NCBI GenBank assembly: GCA_016927125.1
Contig: JAFGNG010000234.1
Location: 1 to 6,531, forward strand
Length of the DNA stretch: 6,531 nt
Source of the DNA: Planctomycetota bacterium
GTDB taxonomy: Bacteria; Planctomycetota; SZUA-567; JAFGNG01
Reading direction: 5' to 3'
A program made the position numbers and the translations under genes. This document shows, piece after piece, positions 1 through 5,035 of this stretch (positions are counted from its first letter, which is position 1; each line of letters opens with the position of its first letter). The notes under the pieces were generated by a model. That model was not told where the DNA came from, made no database searches, and saw nothing but the letters and a program-made list of their open reading frames with translations.

Positions 1-128
1 CCCATTCCTCCTACAATGGTTACCCGGCTTGTTATTACCTGGCCGGCACAGCTATCCCCGAACCCGCGACCATGTCGCTCTTAGCGGCCGGTGGATTAGC
101 GCTCTTGCTGCGCAGGCGCAGTGCCTAG
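1..128 (+). CDS. PEP-CTERM sorting-signal protein, C-terminal end only (partial)
   Basis: The gene enters from the left edge; the first complete codon begins at position 3 and the stop is TAG at 126-128. The 41 visible residues end in a textbook PEP-CTERM tail: the motif IPEP, then a hydrophobic stretch (ATMSLLAAGGLALLL), then a basic RRR cluster and two final residues. In characterised systems this signal directs a secreted protein, already bearing an N-terminal signal peptide, to an exosortase that cleaves near the PEP motif and releases or anchors it at the cell surface, often with exopolysaccharide. The function of the mature domain cannot be told because it lies outside the window. A strong terminator 28 bases downstream ends the unit. 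The tail identification is confident; the protein's role is unknown. Confidence 0.93.
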   Translation, partial: HSSYNGYPACYYLAGTAIPEPATMSLLAAGGLALLLRRRSA

Positions 129-155
129 CCAATTAACCGCGTTGGAAAATCCTCT

Positions 156-190
156 AACAGACGGCTGCTTGCGCGGCCGTCTGTTTTTTT
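156..190 (+). terminator. Intrinsic terminator after the PEP-CTERM gene
   Basis: AACAGACGGC (156-165) pairs perfectly with GCCGTCTGTT (176-185), giving a ten-base-pair GC-rich stem around a ten-base loop. The descending arm runs straight into a tract of seven T (184-190). It lies 28 bases after the stop codon, the normal place for a Rho-independent terminator. The left arm is preceded by GGAAAAT, not an A tract, so it is directional for the plus strand. Confidence 0.93.
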
Positions 191-281
191 ATAGGATTGC
201 ATTGGCGGTGGCAGGTCGCATACGCAAAATGAGATTGTGGGAATTTATCTTTATTCTGACTAGGTTTAGGAGAGATCTATA

Positions 282-524
282 ATGATGCCATCAAATCAAG
301 GATTCCTGATAAGGGTTTCGCCTTCCGTACTTTCAATAATTAACCCTGAGAATAAAATCGAAATTAAGAACCTCCTGGCACAAGACTATTTAACTATGGC
401 AGAGGCGATGGAGAAGTTCGGTGAACTTCTCAGTAATGCCAACATAAGTTTTGTTGCGCACGAGGGAAACGGACTCCCGGTATTCACCAACTTTAAGGAC
501 GGCGAATTGGGTAGGATTGTTTAA
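282..524 (+). CDS. Small hypothetical protein, 80 aa
   Basis: I do not recognise this protein. It begins with two consecutive ATG codons (282 and 285); AGGAGAG at 268-274 is a good ribosome-binding site 7 or 10 bases away, so either may be used. The 80-residue product has no signal peptide, membrane helix, cysteine pair or obvious catalytic motif. It reads as a soluble mixed alpha/beta protein, with an amphipathic segment around residues 35-52 (QDYLTMAEAMEKFGELLSNA) and a short end FKDGELGRIV. It stands alone between the terminator at 156-190 and a run of hairpins starting 31 bases past its stop, so it is probably monocistronic. The ribosome-binding site and normal amino-acid composition support a real gene; the function is unknown. 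Confidence 0.65.
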   Translation: MMPSNQGFLIRVSPSVLSIINPENKIEIKNLLAQDYLTMAEAMEKFGELLSNANISFVAHEGNGLPVFTNFKDGELGRIV

Positions 525-554
525 TTTCAATAAGTAAGGTTGAGGGGACGGGTG

Positions 555-664
555 GCCCCGATTGCTTGCAATCGGGGCGCGCAGCGCAGGCGGTGAGAAA
601 ATTGTTTGTCAATAGGTTTTACCGCTTGTGGCCCAAGGCCACCTCGATAGCGGAGCTATCGAGG
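555..664. repeat. Cluster of four consecutive hairpins (convergent intergenic region)
   Basis: Four inverted repeats follow one another in the gap between two convergent genes. H1: GCCCCGATTG (555-564) with CAATCGGGGC (569-578), ten pairs and a four-base loop. H2: GCGGTGAGA (590-598) with TTTTACCGC (617-625), nine pairs including two G-T wobbles, topped by ATTG/CAAT. H3: GTGGCC (628-633) with GGCCAC (637-642), loop CAA. H4: CCTCGATAGC (642-651) with GCTATCGAGG (655-664), ten perfect pairs and loop GGA. No T tract directly follows any arm on either strand, so this is not a standard intrinsic terminator, although it could stop or stabilise transcripts from both sides. It may be a palindromic interspersed element or a structured RNA. 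The base pairing is seen directly; the role is inference. Confidence 0.75.
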
Positions 665-675
665 CCATCCGCACT

Positions 676-1179
676 TCATTTTTTCAGCAAGTAAATAAAA
701 CAGATAATGCCAAAACAAAAAGGCACAATCGATATCTTACCATAGTACCAAGGAATAAAACTCAGCAAGATTAAAAGTGACATCCATAGCAGGCTATGCT
801 TTTCCCTTCCTTGTTTTGAGCGGGATGATAACAGAACTGAGCGTTCCCCCTCTTCTTCCTGCTTTATACTTTTTTCTTGTTCGACTCTTATTGGGACATA
901 ATACAATTTAGGAAAGAAGAAGATAAGAATTGTGAATCCCAACGAACCAAAGATTGTCATCACAAGAAAAACATGGAATGTATTGAGGCCAGATTTAACG
1001 CTACAAAACACAATAATTAAGCCAGTGACAATACTAAAAATGATTATATATATGTTGAAAAATGAGGGTAGATATTCTGTGCCACAATGCGGGCAGATTA
1101 TTATTCCCCATTTCCAAAACATGTTATATATGTACTCTTTGAAAGACAGGACTGGTTTTGAGCATATAAGACATTTCAT
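676..1179 (-). CDS. Zinc-ribbon membrane protein of unknown function, 167 aa
   Basis: The likely start is the ATG at 1179, giving MKCLIC. A longer reading from 1260 would be translated through the hairpin at 1244-1258 and adds an unconvincing Ala/Cys-rich N-terminus; the shorter start has only a weak Shine-Dalgarno (GGGAA, 11 bases away). Residues 3-32 hold CxxC and CPHC pairs (Cys3, Cys6, Cys29, Cys32), a treble-clef or rubredoxin-like zinc ribbon. Four hydrophobic segments follow (about 41-60, 68-90, 129-145, 149-164), with a charged, Glu/Lys-rich loop at about 99-128. Short bacterial membrane proteins with an N-terminal zinc ribbon are common and mostly uncharacterised. The gene is visibly more AT-rich than proBA or tldD and is bracketed by palindromes, which suggests different ancestry. 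It converges on the gene at 282-524. Function unknown. Confidence 0.72.
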   Translation of the reverse strand: MKCLICSKPVLSFKEYIYNMFWKWGIIICPHCGTEYLPSFFNIYIIIFSIVTGLIIVFCSVKSGLNTFHVFLVMTIFGSLGFTILIFFFPKLYYVPIRVEQEKSIKQEEEGERSVLLSSRSKQGREKHSLLWMSLLILLSFIPWYYGKISIVPFCFGIICFIYLLKK

Positions 1180-1222
1180 TTTAATCGGTTTTCCCGTCAC
1201 ATCTACTGTGATATCGCGACTG

Positions 1223-1258
1223 GCGCACCCGCATGCCGAGTGCGCAGCCGGAGGCTGC
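1223..1258. repeat. Two abutting hairpins upstream of the zinc-ribbon membrane gene
   Basis: GCGCAC (1223-1228) pairs with GTGCGC (1240-1245), and GCAGCC (1244-1249) pairs with GGCTGC (1253-1258) around a GGA loop. The two stems share GC at 1244-1245, so they either compete or stack. On the minus strand they fall 44-79 bases upstream of the probable ATG at 1179, in the expected leader or promoter region of that gene. The short GGA loop resembles the loop of the hairpin at 642-664. Confidence 0.6.
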
Positions 1259-1357
1259 AAGAAGCTATGCTATATTATGTTGTGGTAATGGTGTTATCCC
1301 GACGATCAGGTCTTACTTTTTGTCGTTGTATACTCCATCCACGAGCACAGCAACCTA

Positions 1358-1395
1358 CTTCGCCGTAGTGGCTACGAAGGCTGGACGCTGCGTCC
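1358..1395. repeat. Paired short hairpins downstream of proA
   Basis: CTTC (1358-1361) and GTAG (1365-1368) pair with GAAG (1376-1379) and CTAC (1372-1375), a stem with a three-base bulge and loop TGG. Immediately after, GGACG (1383-1387) pairs with CGTCC (1391-1395) around CTG. The element begins 25 bases past the proA stop in the direction of proA transcription (minus strand) but has no following T tract, so a classical terminator is not supported. The rest of the gap 1180-1419 shows no convincing gene. Confidence 0.5.
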
Positions 1396-1419
1396 CTACA
1401 TCTCCTGATTTCTGTCTCC

Positions 1420-2682
1420 TTACCCCCTCACCTGCCCATCCCCATCGACGAGGAACTTGTAGGTGGTAAGCTCCTCCAGGCCCATGGGGCCGCGGACGTG
1501 GAGCTTGTTGGTGGAGATGCCGATCTCGGCGCCCATGCCGTACTCGAAGCCATCGCTGAAGCGGGTGCTGGCATTGACCATCACCGAGGCGCTCTCCACC
1601 TCCTGCCGGAAGCGCTCCGCCGCCGCGATGTCGGCTGTCACAATCGCGTCGGTATGCTGCGAGCCGTAATGGTTGATATGCTGGATGGCCTCGTCCAGGT
1701 CGGCAACCACCTTGATGGAGAGGATCTTGTCCAGGTACTCGGTTTTCCAGTCCTCCTGCGTGGCAGGCTTGACCTTCACCCCGTCCGCTGCCTTACGGGT
1801 GGCGGCGCAACCGCGCAGCTCCACCCCTGCCCGGCGCAGCTTTTTGAGGATTACCGGCAGGAAGGCCTTGGCGACCTGCTTGTGCACCAAGAGTGTTTCC
1901 ATAGCGTTGCAGACGCCGGGGCGCTGCACCTTGGCGTTAAAGGCAATCTCCGTTGCCATCTCCAGGTCAGCAGCGTTGTCTACATAAACATGGCAGACGC
2001 CGTCGAGGTGGGCGATTACGGGAATCCTGCTCTCCTCCATGATGGCGCGGATTAAATCCTTGCCACCGCGGGGAATAATCACATCAATCTTGTCATCCTG
2101 TTTCATCAGCTCTGCCGCGAGGGCGCGGCTGGGAGTTGCCACTACCTGTACCGCCTCCTTTGGTAGCCCGGCCGAAGCCAGCGCCGCCTGGAGTACTCTT
2201 CCCAGGGCACGGTTGCTGTTAATTGCCTCCTTACCGCCGCGCAGGATGGCGGCATTGCCGCTCTTGACAATCAGCCCCCCGGCGTCGATCGTGACATTGG
2301 GGCGGCTCTCGAAGATCATGAAGATTACGCCAATCGGTACGCGCACCTTGCGGATGTATAAGCCGTTGGGACGCCGCCAGCCCTTCATGGTTTCACCCAC
2401 CGGGTCCGGCAGCGCCGCGATCTGCGCCAACCCCTGAGCCATCTTGACTATTCCATTCCGCCCAATGGCCAGGCGATCGAGCATGGCGCTGGTCAGGCCT
2501 GCCTTCTTCCCCGCCAGGAGATCCTTGGCGTTGGCGGTAAGAATGGTTTGTTTCCGGCGCATCAAGCTATCCGCGGCGTTCAGCAACGCCTGGTTCTTGG
2601 CCGCGGTACCTGCCTGGCCGAGAATCGAGGCCGCGCCTCTGGCAATCTGCGCCATCTCTGTGGCTTTGGTGGCATAAGACAT
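1420..2682 (-). CDS. proA: Glutamate-5-semialdehyde dehydrogenase (gamma-glutamyl phosphate reductase)
   Basis: ProA reduces gamma-glutamyl phosphate with NADPH to glutamate-5-semialdehyde, the second step of proline synthesis; the product cyclises spontaneously for ProC. It is a cytosolic member of the aldehyde dehydrogenase superfamily. At 420 residues it has the family's usual length. Visible landmarks are the VPIGVIFMIFESRPNVT segment (115-131), the glycine-rich VIIPRGGKDLI (201-211), HLDGVCHVYVD (225-235), the catalytic cysteine in QRPGVCNAMETLL (Cys258), and the signature ASTRFSDGFEYGMGAEIGIS (371-390) followed by a HVRGPMGLEELTTYK block. The ATG at 2682 has GGGAG six bases upstream. 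It is the second gene of a proB-proA unit, separated by 112 bases containing a palindromic element (2714-2765). The reading frame is intact and all key motifs are present. Confidence 0.98.
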   Translation of the reverse strand: MSYATKATEMAQIARGAASILGQAGTAAKNQALLNAADSLMRRKQTILTANAKDLLAGKKAGLTSAMLDRLAIGRNGIVKMAQGLAQIAALPDPVGETMKGWRRPNGLYIRKVRVPIGVIFMIFESRPNVTIDAGGLIVKSGNAAILRGGKEAINSNRALGRVLQAALASAGLPKEAVQVVATPSRALAAELMKQDDKIDVIIPRGGKDLIRAIMEESRIPVIAHLDGVCHVYVDNAADLEMATEIAFNAKVQRPGVCNAMETLLVHKQVAKAFLPVILKKLRRAGVELRGCAATRKAADGVKVKPATQEDWKTEYLDKILSIKVVADLDEAIQHINHYGSQHTDAIVTADIAAAERFRQEVESASVMVNASTRFSDGFEYGMGAEIGISTNKLHVRGPMGLEELTTYKFLVDGDGQVRG

Positions 2683-2713
2683 TTTTTACTCCCGTCAGGT
2701 TATTTCAGCTTTC

Positions 2714-2765
2714 TGTGGCCAGGGTTCTCTAACCTGGGATCACAGGCTGGAGAGCCTGTGCCACA
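2714..2765. repeat. Palindromic element able to fold as a three-way junction, between proB and proA
   Basis: The outer stem TGTGG (2714-2718) pairs with CCACA (2761-2765). Inside it lie two hairpins with only two unpaired bases between them, apart from one unpaired G: CCAGGGTT (2719-2726) with AACCTGG (2731-2737), one bulged G and loop CTCT; and CACAGGCT (2741-2748) with AGCCTGTG (2753-2760), eight perfect pairs and loop GGAG. Almost every base is paired, giving a cloverleaf-like fold on either strand. It is not a tRNA: no acceptor CCA, D-loop or TPsiC motif fits. It lies in the intercistronic gap of a same-strand operon, so it should be transcribed with proBA. From memory, compact TGTGG/CCACA-bounded palindromes of this sort are scattered in many environmental bacterial genomes, which suggests an interspersed repeat; I cannot verify a copy number from one window. 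Confidence 0.72.
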
Positions 2766-2794
2766 ATCAATCTTCTTCGCGCAGGAAGGGCAAA

Positions 2795-3946
2795 TCACTT
2801 GCCATCAACCACCAGGTTGTCCCGGTGGACAGCCGTTACCGGGCAGGGATAGCCCAGGATAGCCTGCAACTCATCGCTCTGCTTACGGGCAATCTTCTGC
2901 AGATCCGCGCCGGAGAAATTGCTTACCCCGCGCGCGAATTCAACCCCCTTTTCATCCACGATGCTGACTGTATCCCCCACCGAGATCCCGGGGTCAGCTG
3001 CAATTATGCCGATCGGCAGTAAGCTGCTCCCATCCTTCTCCATCGCCTTACGCGCGCCCTTGTCAACCTTGATCCTCCCCGCAGGCTGCCGCCCGGCGAG
3101 CCAGCGCTTCTTTGCGGTCAGGTTAGATGGCCGGGCGGGGAAGCAAGTCCCGATCGCCTTGCCCGCAAAGATTTCACTCAATACCTCCGGCATCTTGCCC
3201 GAGGCAATGACTACATCAATACCACATCCCGCCTCGGTCGCGCGCTTGGCTGCCATCAGCTTGCTCGCCATGCCGCCGCGGCCAATCTCATCGGGTGAGA
3301 TTCCCGCCATTGCCTCGATCTCCGGGGTGATCTCCCGGACCAGCTCCAGGATCGGGCTCTTGCCTTCGCTGGGGGGCTTTTCGTGCAAGCCGTCAATATC
3401 CGATAGGATTACCAGTACATCAGCCTCCGCCACAATCGCAACCATAGCCGAAAGCGCGTCATTATCGCCGAATTGGATCTCCTCTACCCTGACCGTATCG
3501 TTTTCATTAATAATCGGGACGCTGCCCAGCTCCAGCAATGCCGTGAGGGTGCTGCGGATATTCAAGTACCTTACCCGGTCATCCAGCCCGTCGCGGGTGA
3601 GCAGCATCTGCCCGACCGGGATCTCATACTTGGCAAAGGCTTCGGCATAGTAACGCATCAGCTTGCCCTGCCCGATGGCCGCTACCGCCTGCAGCATTCC
3701 CAGTTCCGTGGGCTTGCTGGCAAGCTGGAGGCGATAAATCCCGGCGGCGATCGCACCGGAGGAAACCAGAATAACCTCGCGCCCGGCCTGCTGCAAAGCT
3801 GCAACCTGGCTGGCAATACTGTCGATGCGCTTCTGGTTGACCCCGGTCTGGTCATCGGTCAGCAAGCGCGAGCCAATCTTAACCACAATCCGCTTCGCTG
3901 CCGCGAGCTTGGCGCGTTCAGATGATAATGCTTTGTCTTTAGCCAT
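2795..3946 (-). CDS. proB: Glutamate 5-kinase with C-terminal PUA domain
   Basis: ProB phosphorylates glutamate with ATP to gamma-glutamyl phosphate, the committed and usually proline-inhibited step of proline synthesis; the labile product is passed to ProA. The 383 residues are slightly longer than the roughly 367 of the E. coli enzyme, mainly through an N-terminal extension. The amino-acid kinase domain shows RIVVKIGSRLL (19-29, Lys23), SSGAIAAG (62-69), INENDTV (146-152), FGDNDALSA (159-167), LSDIDGLHEKPP (181-192) and GRGGMASKLMAAKRA (222-236), where many homologues have GTGGMxTK. A PUA domain follows from about residue 279 (KKRWLAGRQPAGRIKVDKGA). The ATG at 3946 has only a weak Shine-Dalgarno (GCGGAA). 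A good promoter candidate lies at 4000-4027 and proA follows on the same strand, so proB leads the operon. Confidence 0.98.
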   Translation of the reverse strand: MAKDKALSSERAKLAAAKRIVVKIGSRLLTDDQTGVNQKRIDSIASQVAALQQAGREVILVSSGAIAAGIYRLQLASKPTELGMLQAVAAIGQGKLMRYYAEAFAKYEIPVGQMLLTRDGLDDRVRYLNIRSTLTALLELGSVPIINENDTVRVEEIQFGDNDALSAMVAIVAEADVLVILSDIDGLHEKPPSEGKSPILELVREITPEIEAMAGISPDEIGRGGMASKLMAAKRATEAGCGIDVVIASGKMPEVLSEIFAGKAIGTCFPARPSNLTAKKRWLAGRQPAGRIKVDKGARKAMEKDGSSLLPIGIIAADPGISVGDTVSIVDEKGVEFARGVSNFSGADLQKIARKQSDELQAILGYPCPVTAVHRDNLVVDGK

Positions 3947-3999
3947 TTACGATTCCGCCGCAATCAGACAGGGAAAAATAGAAACCAATTGATTCTCAT

Positions 4000-4027
4000 A
4001 TTTTACGCTCTTTGGGCGCGGGTTCAA
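4000..4027 (-). promoter_or_regulatory. Candidate sigma70-type promoter for proBA
   Basis: Read on the minus strand, TTGAAC (4027-4022) and TAAAAT (4005-4000) are separated by 16 bases: four of six and five of six matches to the -35 and -10 consensus. Transcription would begin near 3993, leaving a proB leader of about 45 bases. No attenuator or riboswitch-like fold is evident in that leader. This is a consensus match only. Confidence 0.5.
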
Positions 4028-4066
4028 GCGGGAAGAATACAATTGTGCCATAAGGGATATCTCTTT

Positions 4067-4165
4067 ATGAAGATAGCCAAAGAAAAAACTGCCCCAGGCG
4101 TTTGTAAAAATGCCTTAAAAAACCCGGTTTTTATTGAATTTAAACCCGCAGTTACGCCGATTTAA
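4067..4165 (+). CDS. Possible small ORF, 32 codons
   Basis: An ATG at 4067 opens 32 codons ending in TAA at 4163-4165. AAGGGA at 4052-4057 is a plausible ribosome-binding site nine bases upstream, and TACAAT at 4038-4043 could be a -10 element, though no -35 sits at standard spacing. The product would be a basic, soluble peptide beginning MKIAKEKTAPGV with one cysteine, no membrane helix and no recognisable domain. It fills much of the gap between divergent proB and the zinc-ribbon/TPR gene. It could be a real small protein, a leader peptide or chance; such an ORF length is easily random in AT-rich intergenic DNA. Confidence 0.25.
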   Translation: MKIAKEKTAPGVCKNALKNPVFIEFKPAVTPI

Positions 4166-4204
4166 TATACAGGTATAACCTTAACTGTGTCAATGCATTG
4201 CATT

Positions 4205-4210
4205 GGAGGA
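4205..4210 (+). promoter_or_regulatory. Shine-Dalgarno fixing the start of the zinc-ribbon/TPR gene
   Basis: GGAGGA lies four bases before ATG 4215. A TTG at 4203 is also in frame but overlaps this site and would have no ribosome-binding site of its own, so 4215 is the start; it also places the hydrophobic signal segment right at the N-terminus. Confidence 0.8.
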
Positions 4211-4214
4211 AACG

Positions 4215-4889
4215 ATGAAACCCTGGCTGAGAAAACTAACTGTTCTGATCTTTATCCTGTTATGGAGCGGGATAATCCTGGCAGACAGCTTTTGCGTAAA
4301 GTGCGGAAAGAAGCTGGAGGATGATGTCAAGTTCTGCCCTCAATGCGGCCATAAGGTGGGCGCCCCGCTGGAAAAAAAGGAGGAGCCTGAAAAACCCAAG
4401 GAGGTTGTGACCCCGATACCAGAGTATGACAATATTGAGGAAGCCAATCAATACTATGACTTGGCTGAAACCGAGCGTAAGAGTGTCGGCGCTCTGATCC
4501 TGCCCAACCTCAAGGCACAACGCTACCGCAAGGCTCTATCGCTCTACAGCAAAATCCTGGAGAAATGGCCTAACAGCACCAAGTGCGAGATGTCGGCCTA
4601 CCGGATCGCGGAAATCTATGAATCTATTGCCTTTAGAGATTGGCAAGCCGCAATTCGCTATTATCGTATGGTCTTGGCGATCAACCCGGAGACCACCCTG
4701 GATGCGCGTTTTCAGATCGCCCGGATAACTGAAAACGGTATTAATGATTATGAAGAGGCCATGGTGCTTTACAAAGATTGTGTTGAAAACGCCCGTGTCC
4801 AGAAGGAGAAGGAAAAGGCCACCAAGGCAATGAAGAAATTAGAAGAAAAAATCAAGAAATCTGAGGAAAAACTGGAACCTAAATCCTGA
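4215..4889 (+). CDS. Exported or membrane-anchored zinc-ribbon protein with TPR-like repeats, 224 aa
   Basis: The N-terminus MKPWLRK is basic and is followed by a hydrophobic stretch (about 8-23) ending in ILADS, a plausible signal peptide with cleavage after Ala23 or an uncleaved anchor. A four-cysteine zinc ribbon comes at once (Cys27, Cys30, Cys41, Cys44: CVKCGKKLEDDVKFCPQCG), then a Glu/Lys/Pro-rich linker (about 50-70). Residues 75-195 are helical with TPR-like pairs: YRKALSLYSKILEKWPNS, AYRIAEIYESIAFRDWQAAIRYYRMVLAINP and INDYEEAMVLYKDCVENA. The C-terminus (196-224) is a highly charged Lys/Glu helix. TPR repeats usually mediate protein binding, often in envelope assembly. The zinc ribbon suggests cytoplasmic exposure or metal binding, at odds with export. 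The gene is monocistronic, with a terminator 25 bases after its stop. Specific function unknown. Confidence 0.87.
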   Translation: MKPWLRKLTVLIFILLWSGIILADSFCVKCGKKLEDDVKFCPQCGHKVGAPLEKKEEPEKPKEVVTPIPEYDNIEEANQYYDLAETERKSVGALILPNLKAQRYRKALSLYSKILEKWPNSTKCEMSAYRIAEIYESIAFRDWQAAIRYYRMVLAINPETTLDARFQIARITENGINDYEEAMVLYKDCVENARVQKEKEKATKAMKKLEEKIKKSEEKLEPKS

Positions 4890-4913
4890 CAACATGATAG
4901 TTACTTCTCCCGG

Positions 4914-4943
4914 GGCGCAGCCTGGTTGGCTGCGCCTTTTTTT
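4914..4943 (+). terminator. Intrinsic terminator after the zinc-ribbon/TPR gene
   Basis: GGCGCAGCC (4914-4922) pairs perfectly with GGCTGCGCC (4928-4936), nine GC-rich pairs around the loop TGGTT, followed directly by seven T (4937-4943). It lies 25 bases past the stop codon and insulates tldD from the upstream gene. Confidence 0.95.
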
Positions 4944-4969
4944 GTTACCCTCCTTGCCCGAGAGATTCC

Positions 4970-4998
4970 TTGCACAACCGCCCTGGATTTGCTACTAT
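4970..4998 (+). promoter_or_regulatory. Weak candidate promoter for tldD
   Basis: TTGCAC (4970-4975) and TACTAT (4993-4998) are 17 bases apart, with three of six and four of six consensus matches. A promoter is expected here because a strong terminator ends just upstream at 4943 and tldD begins at 5036. The exact hexamers are uncertain. Confidence 0.35.
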
Positions 4999-5023
4999 CT
5001 TAATCCTGTAAAACCATTTGTGT

Positions 5024-5030
5024 AAGGAAG
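5024..5030 (+). promoter_or_regulatory. Shine-Dalgarno selecting the GTG start of tldD
   Basis: AAGGAAG lies five bases before GTG 5036. The in-frame TTG at 5018 precedes and nearly abuts this site and has no purine-rich site ahead of it, so the GTG is the better start. Confidence 0.75.
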
Positions 5031-5035
5031 CCAAA

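Noticed and set aside
1180..1260. N-terminal extension of the zinc-ribbon membrane protein to ATG 1260 (194 aa)
   Set aside because: The extra 27 residues are encoded through the hairpins at 1223-1258 and look unlike a protein domain; the zinc-ribbon family-like start MKCLIC is at 1179.
932..1469. Plus-strand open frames over the zinc-ribbon gene and the proA 3' end
   Set aside because: They overlap the better-supported minus-strand genes or palindromic DNA, have no good ribosome-binding sites, and encode no recognisable domain.
2714..2765. tRNA or riboswitch for the cloverleaf-like element
   Set aside because: There is no T-arm GTTC motif, anticodon-like seven-base loop or acceptor arm, and no riboswitch consensus that I recognise; loops are four bases long.
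1498..3925. Long plus-strand open frames opposite proA and proB
   Set aside because: They are antisense shadows caused by GC-rich third positions; the minus-strand proteins carry all family motifs.
4116..4131. Hairpin AAAAAC/GTTTTT as a bidirectional terminator between proB and the zinc-ribbon/TPR gene
   Set aside because: The stem is short and mostly A-T, no gene ends there, and both confident neighbours are transcribed away from it.
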